64,000 nt of DNA from Phyllostachys edulis (GCA_036346405.1 CM070563.1:19387022-19451021), one strand, 5' to 3'. Positions 1 to 11,699 are shown, counted from the first letter of the stretch. Numbers and translations: made by a program. Notes: a model not told the origin generated them from the sequence alone.

Positions 1-2406
1 AGCTTATTGCATGTTCACTAGGTTCATTCACATGGTCTCCAAGGCATACCTCATAGGTAACAAGAGACCGAGCCGTCCGAATCCGGCTCTGTCTCGGAGG
101 ATCATGTCGAATCGATGCTCCGTATTGCCCATTACGAAGACCGTGTGCGATTGAGCCTTCTCGGTCTTGGCCTGCATGTATGCTGTAATCTTCGAGTAGT
201 AGGGTGTCTGTGGGTTGACTGCATGAAGTGCCGTATTTGCATGTCTTTCCCTGAAATATCCTATTGTACTATGCAGAACGCCTTCGACGATGGCAACAAG
301 AAGCTGAGAACGGAGGCCCCTAATAACCCAGTTGTACACCTCTGCAAGGTTAGTGGTCATTATGCCATACCTTGCACCATCCGTGTCATGCAGTAAGGAC
401 CACTTCTCCAATGGCTCGGCCTCAATCTAATGAGAGAAACACCCGATGTCCCTCGAGGTCCTCCGCGTCAAATGGGGAGGGTTGAGCTCTCGCATGGTGT
501 GGGCGCCGGTCAGGCCGCCCCCGAGAATGAGGGGACGCTTGTTCCTCTCGACGACATGCTTCTGGTGTGCTCGTCCAACATCGCCACAACGCATCAAATT
601 TACATCTTTGGTTCTGCATAGCAAGCCTCTTGAACACTTCATCAATAGTTCTTTGCTGAATCGCCGAAGAAGTTGGCCCCTAGATGGCGAATGCACCATC
701 TGCTCCTCGTGTCCGGCAGGGACGGCTCATCGAGGTCTTGCTTTGAAGTTGTCGGATGGCCTTCATCATCCCGGTGGCAATCATGGATTATGCACGGACA
801 TCGGGATGTGCCTCAACTACTCCCACCTTCAGATGTTGAAGGAACCACAACCAGCTGTCGTAATTCTCACTTTCCACGAAAGCAATGGCTAAGGCGAGAA
901 TCGATTGTTGCCATCAACGCCAATTCTTTGTCGAGGATCATGCCCTTGTATTTCCGGTTAGAAATGTCACATCCACTGATATCACGGGCAACATGTGTCT
1001 GAATGCATTGATGCAGGGACCGAATGCTAAGAAGGTCCTCTGTAATACCATAAAACCTAGCGGCCGCCTTTTGGGTGGCTGGTCCTTCACAGCAATGTAT
1101 GTGCGGGTTCTGTCTGCGGACACAGGAGCATACGAGGAAGGTTGTCGTAAGACGCCTCGAAAGAACCGAACCTCCTTTCCAAAGCCTTCTGCTTAGCACG
1201 CCATGCCTTCGCGTAGCTAATCTTGTACTTGAATTTCTGCTCGATAGCCAGCATGATGTGCTTGGCCTCCAGGTCCGTCTTCTTCACTATCTCTCCATAC
1301 ATGACATTGGCTATGAAGGTGGACGTCAGGTTGCGATGCCTCGGCAAAACACTACTGAGCAAGCAGGAGTGCGGTTCCACCTTCGAGACAATCTAGTGAG
1401 TCTCGTACTTGGGTCTCCTTGCGTGCACACGCCAAGGACACTCAGCCTGCTCGCATACCACGGTGTACTGCTCCTGGCTGAATTTGAGTACACGAAACGA
1501 CCGTTGCATGGATAAGGCCCACAGCTTAATGGCATCCTGCAGTGATCCCTTGTCAGCAAACATTGCACGAAGCCGAACCTCCATCCCATTGTACTCCCAC
1601 GGTGATTCGTGCTCGTCGTGCACAGCAAGACCCTCAACATCCACCCTATTCCATCCCTACGGAATGGGACCTTCGTCCTCCTCGGAAGAGTTATCACCAT
1701 CCTCTTCTAAAGCTTCCTCCTCCGCTCGAGCTGTCAAGTCATCAATCTCCATCCGACGTACTATGCTGTGGACATGCTCCCCTGCATCTGCCTGGGGACT
1801 GGCCTCAGCGTGCGGTGCACGATATTCTGCCTCCGTCTCCTCTTCTGCCTCAGCCTCCTCCTCTGCCTCCGCAACATTGGCCACCTCGTCCTCTTCGCCT
1901 TCTCGAGCGTTGGCCACCTCGTCCTCTTGTCGTCCACAACATCGGCCACCGCGTCTTCTTCATGAACCTGGCAACCGAAGCTCCCACCAACCCGTGAGGC
2001 GTCGGAAGGGCTCGCAAGGAGTACCTTCAGACATGGTACGCACGAGTAGCATTTTCGTAGCCATGGCGCCTCTGACCTTCGAGATATCCCTTCCATGCAA
2101 CCGCGCATCACTCTGCTCAACTCCTACCGAATGTGCGTGGGAGACCTACTCTAAAACCCCTTGTATGACGACACTCCACACCTCGGGGTCCAAGGAGAAG
2201 CTTCTGGTGAGCCAGTGTAGAACATCTCCGATTCGGGCATTCTCCAGATTCGGGTGTACCAAATCGACTTGCTGGAAATCACTTAGGTCAACACCTTGCG
2301 GACCTTCACGAATCGTACCAACACCGTAATGCACTTTCAATCTTATGAGCTCCGACATGACTGCAAATATTACAAACGTTGCAACCAGTGATTTCTCGAC
2401 ATACAT
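1..2406 (-). pseudogene. MuDR-like (Mutator superfamily) transposase, decayed
   Basis: Minus-strand pieces in several frames line up as one MuDR-type transposase, the enzyme that moves Mutator-like elements by cut-and-paste. The N-terminal part lies at 2146-2406, an acidic Glu-rich stretch at 1657-1917, the MuDR DNA-binding region (with CPWRVHARR) at 1393-1644, and a helical segment at 1087-1380. The DDE catalytic core is degraded around 650-1090: its AFVE..NYDSWLWFL block is visible but a stop follows. The C-terminal block at 28-411 carries the hallmark GARYG(I)MTTNLAEVYNW and GYFRERHA motifs. Several frameshifts and stops separate the pieces, so it cannot be functional as read. The 3' end, where a SWIM zinc finger would normally sit, lies beyond the window's left edge. 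Family assignment is strong; the exact boundaries and the TIRs were not seen. Confidence 0.88.
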
Positions 2407-2720
2407 TCCCCATATACGTGGTAAACAAACAAGTAGCTACACGTCACCTACATTCGGCCGAGAACAAGAACAAACAAGATTATTACCTTCGTTCGTCTTT
2501 CTCTTTCACGTCTACAGCTCCTCTCCTCCCGAACCGCCCTCTCCCGAGCTCTGCTCCTCCCTGTGTACCTCTCCCAAGCTCCTCTCCTCCTATTGTCTCC
2601 CTCTCTCGAGCTCCTCTGCTTCTCCCTCTCCCTACCTTCTCCCCTTTTTCTCCTCTCCCGATCTGCTATGCTTGTCCGCCGAGACAAATGGTGAAAGAAA
2701 CCATGACGGGATCTGGTGCC
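2407..2720. other. Pyrimidine-rich stretch upstream of the transposase
   Basis: A CT-rich low-complexity tract (about 2500-2660, many CTCCTCTCCC runs) lies just 5' of the minus-strand transposase start. It could be the purine-rich 5' leader of that element. No gene is seen. Confidence 0.4.
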
Positions 2721-2735
2721 TTTCTATATGATCAG

Positions 2736-3002
2736 TGTGAGTCGCTCAGCCGTAGGGCGACTTGGCGAGAAGTCTTGGCCCAAGGGTTGAGTGACACATG
2801 CCCAAGTCGCCACACGGTTGGGCGACTTTGATTAAGCTGCGAGCAATTCGCTCGACCGTATGGCGACTCTATCCAAGTCGCCATACCATGAAGCGACGAC
2901 GCCTCGAACGTTTAAATCGTCGTTCCATTGGGCGACTTGAATATGTGTCGCACTGCGGTTGGGCGACTTACCGAACTCGCCCAACCGTACGGCGACACAA
3001 GA
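2736..3002. repeat. Array of GGGCGACTT / AAGTCGCC motifs
   Basis: The motif GGGCGACTT, or its complement AAGTCGCC, occurs many times in both orientations within about 270 bp, usually next to ACCGT or ACGGT. Several neighbours form imperfect inverted pairs, for example around 2805-2830, 2865-2890 and 2960-2995. It has no coding character. It may be a subterminal repeat block of the neighbouring MULE or part of the LTR that follows; which one was not established. Confidence 0.65.
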
Positions 3003-3059
3003 TTATTTCTGTAAATAAAAATTAAGCGGTATTATTTCTGTATTTTTGAATAAAAAATA

Positions 3060-4510
3060 GATTATTTAAAAAAAAATCGTCCTTCGTCTGCATCACATCA
3101 CACTGGCAGGTAATAAAATCCCACCGACTTCGCGCGGATCTCGTCCGCTTCTCGCCGGATTCCGCGCGACAATTCTGTCTCTGTCGCCACCGGCGTCCGT
3201 GCGGACCGTCCGTCTTCGCCTGATTCCGCTCCTTCCCATTTTCCACAAGCGATGCCCCGAATCCCTCGTCCCCTTGATGCTCGCCTCCCCCTCCTCGCTA
3301 TAAAGCTCAGCGCCCGGCTCTTTCTTTCCCTTCCTTTCCCCTCCCGTTTTCTCCCTCCGTTCCGCCATTGCCTCTCTCTTTCGAAGCTTTGTTGCTTTCG
3401 AACCTTGCTGCTACCTCCTTCCACGGCGCCCCACTCAGCCACCTCCCGACAAGTGCGCCCTCCGCTCGTCCTCGAAGTCCTGCGCTCCCTGCCGCCCCTC
3501 TCCGCCTCGCCTTGCTCATTTGAAAGCCTCCTACCGTCATGCCATTATTAATGTCGGCGTGGCGATTGCCATTAACCATGTCATGTACGCGTCGGCGCGA
3601 TAGCCTCGTGGCGATCCCACGTTATGCCCGTGGCATTTCTAATTTCCTTGAAAAATATTCTACGAATTCCAAAATACCTTTGCTGACATCATCCGACGCA
3701 GTAAACCTGATTTTTCCTTTACAAATTAATTCCAAAAATCTAGAAAAACCCTGATTTCATCATTTCATGTATTTTTCCAACTTCCGAAGGCCATATCTTC
3801 TTCATTCGAACTCCGATTCGAGTGATTCAAATTTAGAAATTCATCTAAATTCATTATCTTACTGTTGGTGCTTATTTTATATTTATTTAGAATTGTTTTA
3901 TTTATTTAGCTTTGTTCATACGTAGATTCCGGCGTTTGGGAAGAATTTTTGGACCCGACGATCGAAGCATCTCAACTCTTCAACGAAGGCAAGTCGTAGA
4001 CCTTTGATCATGTTGAACCCAATTTATAAAAGTATATTGTTTGATATAAACATGCATGCCTAATTGCATAAAAATGGTTTCGGGAATAGTTAATTACCTA
4101 ATTGCCATTATACCTCCTTGATAACTTGAGAATGACATGTACCCTTGAATGACATAAATCCTTGAACACCTTAGGATGGATAATTATTAGTTGGACATTA
4201 TTGTACTACCAACTTGGGTATCGTTTATGATTAGCCATGCTTAGTCGCGATGGATTCTTGATCACTTACTCAAAGAATGAAAGAACATGACTTAATGAAT
4301 TATGTAATTGTGGCGAAGCCACTGTTGATAAAAAATGGTTGTGCCAAGGTAAGGGTTGCCATTTTGCCAGGTTGAACTTAAAATGATTTATACTCAGGTG
4401 AATGATCGTGCAGTAAAAGGGGTGAAGGAAGCATATTTGGGATGAGGATGTTTCACCTGAGTAGTCTCTAAGGACTTAACTTTGTGCGCCATTGATCTGG
4501 GCCATACTGT
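3060..4510 (+). mobile_element. Partial gypsy (Tekay-like) LTR
   Basis: A GC- and CT-rich core-promoter region (3100-3560) is followed by AT-rich sequence with blocks such as GATCATGTTGAACCC (about 4006) and TTAATTACCTAATTGCC-like text (about 4089). These resemble the downstream part of the long gypsy LTR at 52160-55398 (GATCATGTTGCTCC, AAATACCTAATTGTTGC). No 5' TGTAAC start is present, so the copy is truncated on the left. On the right it ends at the CACTA terminus. Assignment rests on this internal resemblance and on the general look of grass Tekay LTRs. Confidence 0.55.
3298..3306 (+). promoter_or_regulatory. TATA-like box CTATAAAGC
   Basis: CTATAAAGC lies between GC-rich upstream sequence and a CT-rich leader, the usual arrangement of a plant core promoter, here probably that of the LTR. 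Confidence 0.5.
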
Positions 4511-5880
4511 CACTACACCATGAACACTCCTTTCACAACGCATGTATGCGTTGCAAAGGTCTATCACAATACATATAAAAGCGTTGGTAACTAGTACAAA
4601 AAGCGTTGCAAGGTAGCAACGGATATATCTAGGCATAGGCAACACTTTTATGCGTTGCTATCTTGGACAACAAATTATTTTTATAATTGTTTACAACCCA
4701 TATTAGTATTCTAAAAGATTCATCATTTTAAAGTTTTGCAGAAAGTAATAATTAAGCTAGGCCCACAAAACTAAACACATTTTTGACAACAAATTGTACT
4801 CGTATAAAGAAGTAAATAGATGTATTTATTGAGAGAATGATACATTGGCGAATGTGACATGTATAAACTCGAGTACAAGAATTCTATGAATTATTCTTAA
4901 ATCATATTACGCGATATCTAACATAATCTAGCTCTTTCGCGAATGTGACATGTACAAAGCTGAGTACAAGAATTCTATGAATTATTCTTAAATCATAATA
5001 CGATATCTAACATAATCTAGCTCTTTCGTCTTTGTTGTCCATCAACATTACATTGTCAATGTGAAGAACTATCAACTTGTCTTGTTGACTGCATGAAAAA
5101 TGACAACATATAAGTAAAACTTATACTTTAACATCATATGATATAACAAGAGATGCTCATGAAGAGAAGTAGTGTGATGCTCAATTGGATTGATTAAATG
5201 ACCGATTGGTATAGATTTATGTGGCGGATAACCGGTATAGATTTAAAGCAACAACCGACAAGACAAATTTGGTGGTACTCGGCGTGATTTATTGAATCCA
5301 CAAACTGGTTACCCAAACATTCTTCTTAATAAACATTCATTGCTCATTCTTAGCTTGTGCATAATGCATCTTCCCGATTATCGAGTTGATGCAATCAAGC
5401 GAATGTAAAAGAAATACCGACGGTGTATAACAGCTTATTCCAGATGACTTCAATGAAACTTGTGAAAGAAGCAATTTGCGTAATCCTGGAAAAAAATGAC
5501 CGCTTGCATACTTTATGTGGACTCGTGATGCAACATAATGACTTACCCGAATTCCAAGTACCTTGGTGACACCATACATGTCGATAAGCCGCATACAATT
5601 TCCCTAATCACGGTGTTAAGTCCAGGCACATCCTTCACTTCGAGCCTGATCCACAAGTGACGACAATGCATGCATGGACCTTATCCGATTCAAAATAGAC
5701 CCGATCAAGACAAACATGAGGTCGAAAAACCCTTTATCTCATGTTGATCACTTTGCCAAGATACTGAAGTATGAGGTAACATACCTTTGGCGTGGTCGGC
5801 CTGACGCGAAATGGTTCCTCTTGGGCCATCCTTGTGAACAACAATCTGCATTGAACAATGATACCCACTGAATCAAAGTA
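4511..5880. mobile_element. CACTA (En/Spm) element terminus and decayed body
   Basis: CACTACACCA at 4511 matches the canonical CACTA terminal repeat. The next 150 bp hold repeated GCGTTGC/GCAACGC subterminal motifs in both orientations (for example 4537-4553, 4593-4621, 4653-4660), as expected for transposase-binding sites of CACTA elements. No matching TAGTG end or 3-bp target duplication was found before Gypsy-1 begins. The body (4700-5880) is AT-rich with only short open frames: one of 85 codons (minus, 5337-5594) has no recognised domain. An imperfect duplication is present at 4851-4920 and 4939-5030 (gaatgtgacatgtaca... ctagctctttcg). Confidence 0.6.
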
Positions 5881-5899
5881 AATACTTTCTAGAACCAAA

Positions 5900-6955
5900 A
5901 TATCTGTTTACAAAGGACGCAAGTTCACAACAAATTTCATCTACTACAAAAGTGTAATCACCGGCCAACTAATCCTAAATATCATTGGAAGGAAGTAATG
6001 AACCCAAGCTCTAGCCTCTAATATCCTTTTTACATTGAGATCACCGAATATACCATTAGTAAATGGCTAGTACCCAATCTGATTTAGACTTAAAGCATCT
6101 GCAACTACATTGGCTTTACCAGGATGGTAATGGATTCCAAGATTATAATCATTTATTAACTCCAACCATCTTCTATGTCTCATGTTCAAATCGGTCGAGT
6201 GAAAATATACTTTAGGCTCTTATGAACTGTATAAACTTCACGGCGATTACATCGATGAGGTAATGACGCCAAATCTTCAAAGCATGCACTACGACAGCTA
6301 GTTCCAGATCATAGGTAGGATATTAATGCTCTTCATGAAGCCTTAATTGCCTTGACACATAAGCGACAGCTCTTCCTTCTTGCATCAGGACAAATCCTAA
6401 TCTTTGACGCGAAACATCACAATAGATATCAAAATCCTTGCGAATATCTAGCAAAATCAGCATTGGGGCTGAAGTCAAATGCTTCTTCAATTCATGGAAA
6501 CTTTCTTCACAAGCTGGGGTCTAAGTGAACCTTTTCTCCTTCAACAACTGCGTAAGAGGCTTAGCAATCATTGAGAATCTTTCGATGAAACGGCGAGAAT
6601 ATCCTGCCATTCCCAAGAAACTGCGAATATGAGTAACAGTCTTGGGCTGTTCTCAATGCAATATTATTTTAACTTTACCGAGGTCAATCACTACTCCTAC
6701 TTGTCATCACATGACCAAGGAAATCCACTTTCTTTTTCCAAAAATCACACTTACTAAATTTAGCATATAACCGATGCTCTCTCAGTTTCTCTAGAATTAA
6801 TCTCAAATGTTTAGCATGTTCTTCCTCCGACTTGGAGTAAACCAAGATGTCATCGATGAACACAACTACAAACTTATCCAAATATTTCATGAATACTTTA
6901 TTCATCATGTTCATGAAATAGGCAGGGGCATTAGTCAGACTAAAAGACATGACTA
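5900..6955 (-). pseudogene. Gypsy-1 polyprotein, distal RT and RNase H
   Basis: This minus-strand frame is the second half of a Ty3/gypsy reverse transcriptase. The frame at 6684-6950 begins at the conserved FSLTNAPA block and carries the catalytic VFIDDILVYS motif and the KCDFW..VDFLGH block. Downstream, between about 6660 and 6000, degraded sequence reads as the RNase H region: RHRRWLELI and YHPGKANVVADAL are recognisable near 6110-6190. The first half of the same RT lies at 16602-16807, so the gene was split by the 9.6 kb insertion at 6961. No integrase or 3' LTR of this element is seen to the left. Stops and frameshifts show it is dead. Confidence 0.88.
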
Positions 6956-6960
6956 AGAAT
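6956..6960. repeat. Target-site duplication AGAAT (left copy)
   Basis: AGAAT directly precedes TGTTG at 6961. It matches AGAAT at 16597-16601, which directly follows CAACA. Removing the segment between them, together with one copy, brings the two RT halves next to each other in frame order. Confidence 0.9.
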
Positions 6961-7387
6961 TGTTGTAGGTGTAAAAACCAAACACAAGTGAGGGGGTGGA
7001 CGTCGGCCGTCTAACAGGCCCTCGTCCACGAGAGTAAGAAATGACACGAGGATTTATACAGGTTCGGGGGTCCGAGAGGACCGCCCTACTCCTGTCGGTG
7101 AGCCAACGGGGGGTTACCTCCGGAGAGGGAGCCCCCGAGGGCTCACCAGTTTGAACATGTTTCTTTATTGCTCAAGAGAGCCCCCCCTATGAGGGAGGTA
7201 CATGGGGTATTTATAGGCTCCCAAGCCTGTACAAATGACCAAAATACCCCTTAGGGATGACTATCCTATGAGTTCAAGTGAGGGGTATTACAGTCTTCTA
7301 TGAGTATAGCTGCATCAATTGGACCCGTACACGTGTCAATTACAAAGTAGGGCCAGTTAACATGACAGATGAATTATTCTTCCAACA
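6961..7387 (-). repeat. LTR-A of the 9.6 kb insertion
   Basis: A 427-bp segment starting TGTTG and ending CCAACA. It contains a minus-strand TATA box (7207-7214) and is followed by a pyrimidine tract that reads as a polypurine tract on the minus strand. No second copy is present in the window. Confidence 0.65.
7207..7214 (-). promoter_or_regulatory. TATA box of LTR-A
   Basis: TATAAATA on the minus strand, about 180 bp inside the LTR from its 7387 end. This fits a promoter driving minus-strand transcription. Confidence 0.55.
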
Positions 7388-7440
7388 CTAGCCCCCCTGC
7401 CCCTTGGCGTTTCGGGGGAAACGCCAAAAGGGATAGTCTT
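7388..7440 (-). other. Polypurine-tract-like module, repeated at 9774 and 13276
   Basis: The plus-strand text ctagcccccctgccccttgg (7388-7407) is repeated at 9775-9794, with related following sequence in both (GATAGTCTTG and GGTAGTCTTG). A looser copy (tagcccccgtccctt) lies at 13276. On the minus strand each is a G-rich purine tract. The copies at 7388 and 13276 directly abut a CAACA-ended LTR-like segment, as a polypurine tract should; the 9775 copy does not. Confidence 0.6.
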
Positions 7441-7549
7441 GAACAATGCCTTTTATGTCGAGGCTATATCTTTGTCTTTGGCTAGTAGTTTCTTCCACAA
7501 TGCCTTACTTCCATTGTTCCTGAGCGAAGGACTCCCTGAAGCGAGGGGC

Positions 7550-8180
7550 CACGCAGGGTTGTGCGAAGCGGTGGACTCTCTAGAGGCGCGAGGTGGCCGG
7601 TGAGGGGCCGCGGGGCCATCTGAAGCGGGCGCGCCCAAGGTCCGTGGAGAACTTTGGAGGCGCGAGGTACGAGGCCCCGAGGCCCCGAGGGTGCGAGGGA
7701 ACCGTGGAGGGCGCGAGGCACCGCGAGGCCTGAGGGCGCCGTGAGGCGCGAGGCCACCGCGGGGCGCAAGGGCACCGTGAGGCCACCAGGCGGCCGGGGG
7801 CGCGAGGTCATCGCGAGGGCACGAGGGCATCGCAAGGCCCCGAGGGCACGAGGGTGCCACGGCGCGAGGCCCCGAGGGCGCAAGGGTGCAATGGCATGAG
7901 GCCCCGAGGTCTTGAGAGCGCGAGGGCACCGCAAGGCCCCGAGGCGCGCCGTGAGGGCGCGAGACCACCGCAGGGCGCAGGGCACCGTGAGGCCACGAGG
8001 CGCCGAGAGGCGTGAGGCCACCGGGGCCTCGAGGCCTCGAGGCGTGACCACCGCGAGCACGCCATGAGAGCATGAGGCTCTTTGCTAGGGCCTTGCAGGC
8101 ACTGCTTCGAGAAGCGCAGGTCTTGGCGCACCACGAGGCCTTGGCGCTGGGCGTCGGGCGCCGGAAGCGCCCGGCTGACA
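7550..8180. repeat. GC-rich degenerate minisatellite (GAGGCGCGAGG-type)
   Basis: About 600 bp of short GC-rich units built on GCGAGG, GAGGGC and CCGAGG permutations. The long open frames on both strands (up to 206 codons, rich in Pro, Arg, Ala and Ser) come from the repeat composition and are not genes. The same vocabulary recurs in LTR-B (12720-13020, 16080-16330). Confidence 0.75.
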
Positions 8181-9773
8181 GCGCCGGGCGCCAAAAGCCA
8201 ATTAAAATTAAAGTGTGACAAAAGCGATAGCAATTAACCGCCTAATCTTCTGAATTTTGTTCGTTGTCTTTGCTCCTCCCGCTATTGTGCGTAATCCAAT
8301 GTTCAATTTGACGGACATGAATGCTAAGCGCCGAGGCGCGATTCTGAGGAGTGCATGCGTTAAAGATCGTGCGGCGCTTAGCTCAGCTGGTAGGGCGTTT
8401 GATGCTGGGGCTAGCGGCTGTCCACTAGTGGTTCTCTTGATGTTGCTTGGTCCAGGTTACTTTGTGGGTCCCGCATGCATTACTAAAGGCAGTGTCTGGT
8501 CTGTGCATTTTGCTTTTTTCACAGGAGGTTGTAACTTGTGCCTTCATGCTGTGTGCCAGCCCTTGCGGGAATCCAAGGCAAGACATTATTTTCTTTCTCT
8601 CTCTTATGTATTCCAAGATTCCAACCGAGAGAAGCTCCCAGGCTACTTCTTCCTCATGGCATTTGCTTCTTTCTTGCTTTTGGGTGCGCGCTATGGTGCC
8701 GCGCTTTCCTGCCATGCCGCACGCCCGTCTTCGTCTGCGCCTCCGCCTGCCTTGCCAGCGGAGGCGAGGGATTAGCGCGACTAGCGCTTCACCGAGGCCA
8801 ATGAGCATGTGAGTTGCTCTGCTGCGGGCGCACCACGAGCATCGCCGCCGCCGCCGTCCTTATCCAAAGCCAGCAGAGCGCAGATGCGCCCAGTGGCACG
8901 GCGCTCTCCACCCTATCGTACATGCGGCTATCGAGCCCGGAGGCGTTCGAGCGAGCCAGCTTCGCTGCTGCGGGCTCGGGCGACGCTGTCGACGGAGGGG
9001 GAGCGTGCCCTCGGGCGAACCTCGCGCGACGGAGCCTTGGCGGCGCGCCCATGTTAGTAGTTAGCGAGGCCGAGCCCCTTAAGCGAGGCGGCGCAGGTGG
9101 CGACCGAGGCGAGGGAGGCGGCAACGCCGGGCCGCAATGCTGGGCGCAGAGGTCGAGCGTGGCCTGCAGGCGGCGAGGCGGCGCGCCTCCGTGCCGTGCA
9201 AGCGGCGATGAGGGTGCGTCGGGGTCCTTGGTGATGCGGCGGCACAGCGCGCTGGCATGGCATGGCGGCGCAGATTCGATCCGCGGCTAGTTTATTATCC
9301 ATTTGTTGGCGATTCTTCTTCTTCGCTTAGCTGCCGCCGCTTCTTCCCAAATGAGTCGGCCCAGACCGCTAGGGTTGCTGGATTCGCCGCCACCATTGTC
9401 GCGAGGCGTCACACGCCGCCCGAAGCCGCCGGGAACCCGGCCGCCGCCCTAGTCGCCCAGTCCGGCCACCGCTGCTTTGCTGGGCGCTCATGCGCCAGGC
9501 TCAAATCGCCGTCGTGCCTCCGCACCGACGCTATCGCTAGCCCTCACCGCTGTTGCGGCGCAGGACGCTTAGCGGCGAGGCATCGTGGCGGTATGAAGGC
9601 TTCAAGGCGCCGCTTGCTGGCGCTACTACCGAGTGCGGGCGCCGCCAGGTGCCAGGCGCTCTGCGAGGGCGCGCCGGACGCGCGAGGGAACATTCTGCTG
9701 TATGCTGGTCCCTTGTGTGTATATTTGTTGCTTGTCTTCGGTTGAATTTGTAACCAAACTGCCGGATGGCGCC
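8181..9773. other. Internal region with gene-like GC-rich filler
   Basis: Mixed sequence of normal complexity (8220-8760) followed by GC-rich text (8760-9680). Open frames of up to 172 codons occur, but none shows a recognisable domain and overlapping frames on both strands are equally long. Captured host fragments are possible but unproven. Confidence 0.4.
8371..8445 (+). other. tRNA-like A-box/B-box pair (SINE-like remnant?)
   Basis: TTAGCTCAGCTGG (8378-8390), followed by TAGGGCG, matches the 5' part of a tRNA (D-arm, pol III A box). GTGGTTCTCTTGATG (8429-8443) is only a weak B-box-like sequence about 40 bp downstream. The acceptor ends do not pair convincingly, so this is at best a tRNA-derived relic. 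Confidence 0.25.
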
Positions 9774-10579
9774 ACTAGCCCCCCTGCCCCTTGGCGTTAT
9801 AGAAGAAACGCTCTGAGGGGTAGTCTTGGAACACTCCACTTGTTATGGTCCGAACCAATCAGAGGTGCATGCACAATACCAAGCATATTAGTGTTGATGT
9901 TAGTTCTTGACTTTGGTCTAAAGGATGAACTGCATGAACCTCTTTTCTTGTTGACATAGATGCCACTGTTCCTGACTTGATACACTGTGTGTATTTGCTT
10001 TTTCCACGTGAGTTGTCTCTTTGTCTTTACGTGTTGTTGTTCAGCACCAAAGACCAAACACATGCGCCTATGCAGATCTGGTGAAGTTGTCCAACAGACA
10101 CATATTTTTTATGCTGGTGTTTTCCTTTGCTTTTAGACGTGGGCCCCGCTGCTCGAAGCATCTCCTTTTGCTTTTTCCTAGAGTGCTCACGTGAGGTTAT
10201 GTCTTCATCCTTGGCCCCTGGTTTTGCTTCTTCCCATGTCTCCTGGAGCTTTGCTTACTGGAGGTTCCAATCGGTGCTTGCACCATGGGAAAAACTCCCT
10301 CAGGCCGACTCCCTGTGCTCGCCGCGGACTCACGCCCACGCGAAGTCTTGGTGCTCTGGAGGTGTGAGTCCTCGTAGGAACCCTGGGAAAGGTGAGTAAT
10401 CTGGTTCTCTCCTCTCCCTTGTTCTTGGTCATCTCTCCCTCCTGTTCATGTTTCGTCCAAAATACTTCATGGCGTCACCTCCCCCGGCTTGCCCAGCGCC
10501 TCCAGCCAGTGGCAGGGCGTCAGGTGCTGGAGGCAAGGTGCTGGGCGTGTCTGGGTGAGAAGGCGCCGGATGCAGCTCC
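9774..10579. other. Repeated tract module and unassigned sequence
   Basis: It begins with the second copy of the module also found at 7388. The rest (9830-10580) is moderate-GC sequence without a supported gene. Confidence 0.4.
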
Positions 10580-11130
10580 GTAGGGCACTTGGGCGCGTGG
10601 ACGCAGGGCGCTAGGCGTGTCCGGGTGACAGGGCATCGGATGCAGCTCCGCAGGACGCTTGGGCGCGTGTATGCAGGGCGCTGGAGCTGCGAGGGTGCAG
10701 AGGCGCTGCTGCCAGGGCGTTCCACTGCCGACTGCCAGGGCGCAGGGGCGCTGCTGCCAGGGCGTTCCACTGCCGGCTGCCAGGGCGCTCAGCTGCCAGG
10801 GCGCAGGGGCGCTGCTGTCAGGGCGTTCCGCTGTCGACTGCCAGGGCGCTCAGCTGCCAGGGCATTCCACTGCTGGCTGCCAGGGCATTCCACTGCTGGC
10901 TGCCAGGGCGCAGGGGCGTTGCCAGGGCGTTTCGCTGTCGACTGCCAGGGCGCTTAGCTGCTAGGGCGTTCCACTGCCGGCTGCCAAGGCGCTCAGCTGC
11001 CAGGGCGCAGGGCACCGGGTGCAAAGCGCAGCGCTGGGTGCCGGGGCGCCGGGGCGCGGCTACTGGGGTGCAGGTGCCGGGTCGCATGGCCGCCGAGGCG
11101 CTTGTGCGCGGCTGCCAGGGCGCCGGGCAA
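10580..11130. repeat. CTGCCAGGGCG tandem minisatellite
   Basis: Many near-identical units built on CTGCCAGGGCG plus TTCCACTGC or CTCAG (clearest at 10705-11000), with variable unit length of about 20-45 bp. The Arg/Gly/Ala-rich open frames here are by-products of the repeat. Confidence 0.75.
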
Positions 11131-11699
11131 CTGCTTTGAGCTGTGCTGCTAGCCGAATACCGGGGGCCAGAGACCAGACCAGATGTACCGTATGGAGCAA
11201 GAGCATATGTCTGTACGCATGTATATACGCTGGCCTTGTACGTGAAACATACATATAGCATGTGTGTGCCAAAAAAACTCCAGCTGGCGTAGCGTTAGTT
11301 TTTCCTCTGAGTTCTTGGGCAGTTCCTCTGAGCTCTTGGGCAGTGGGTCTGGAACGTAGTAGTAGTAACATGGGGCCTCGTTTGGCAGCTTTTGTGCAGC
11401 TAGCTAGCATCCCATGCATGCAGATGCCGGTCGGGAGAGATCCCATTCCCAAGGCTAGGACTCATTCATGTGTGGACCATCGATCACACGGTGACGTTGG
11501 AGTACTACTGCAGTAGAGCTAATATATATACACATCTCTCTCTCTACAATGTCATGCAATGCAAAGGACACGGGGCACCACGAGGGCTAGGGCAGCCGCG
11601 TCGCTAGGGCTAGGGCGCACGGGGCGCAGGGCGTCCGGGTACACGGGTGCACGAGGGCGCTGGGCGGCCGCAGGCATAGGGCGTGGCAGCGCTCGGCAG
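11131..11699. other. Unassigned segment with a short CT dinucleotide tract
   Basis: Normal-complexity sequence with a small tandem duplication near 11310-11345 (TTCCTCTGAG.TCTTGGGCAG twice) and a (CT)n tract near 11537-11545. No gene is supported. Confidence 0.35.

Noticed and set aside
1..2406. Intact MuDR transposase gene with introns
   Set aside because: Breaks between segments are frameshifts and stops rather than plausible introns, and the DDE core is damaged.
7453..8233. Long overlapping open frames (up to 206 codons) on the minus strand
   Set aside because: They follow a GC-rich minisatellite, are open in several frames on both strands, and have only Pro/Arg/Ala/Ser composition with no domain.
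8371..8445. Functional tRNA gene
   Set aside because: Only the D-arm/A box is convincing; acceptor, anticodon and T arms do not fold.
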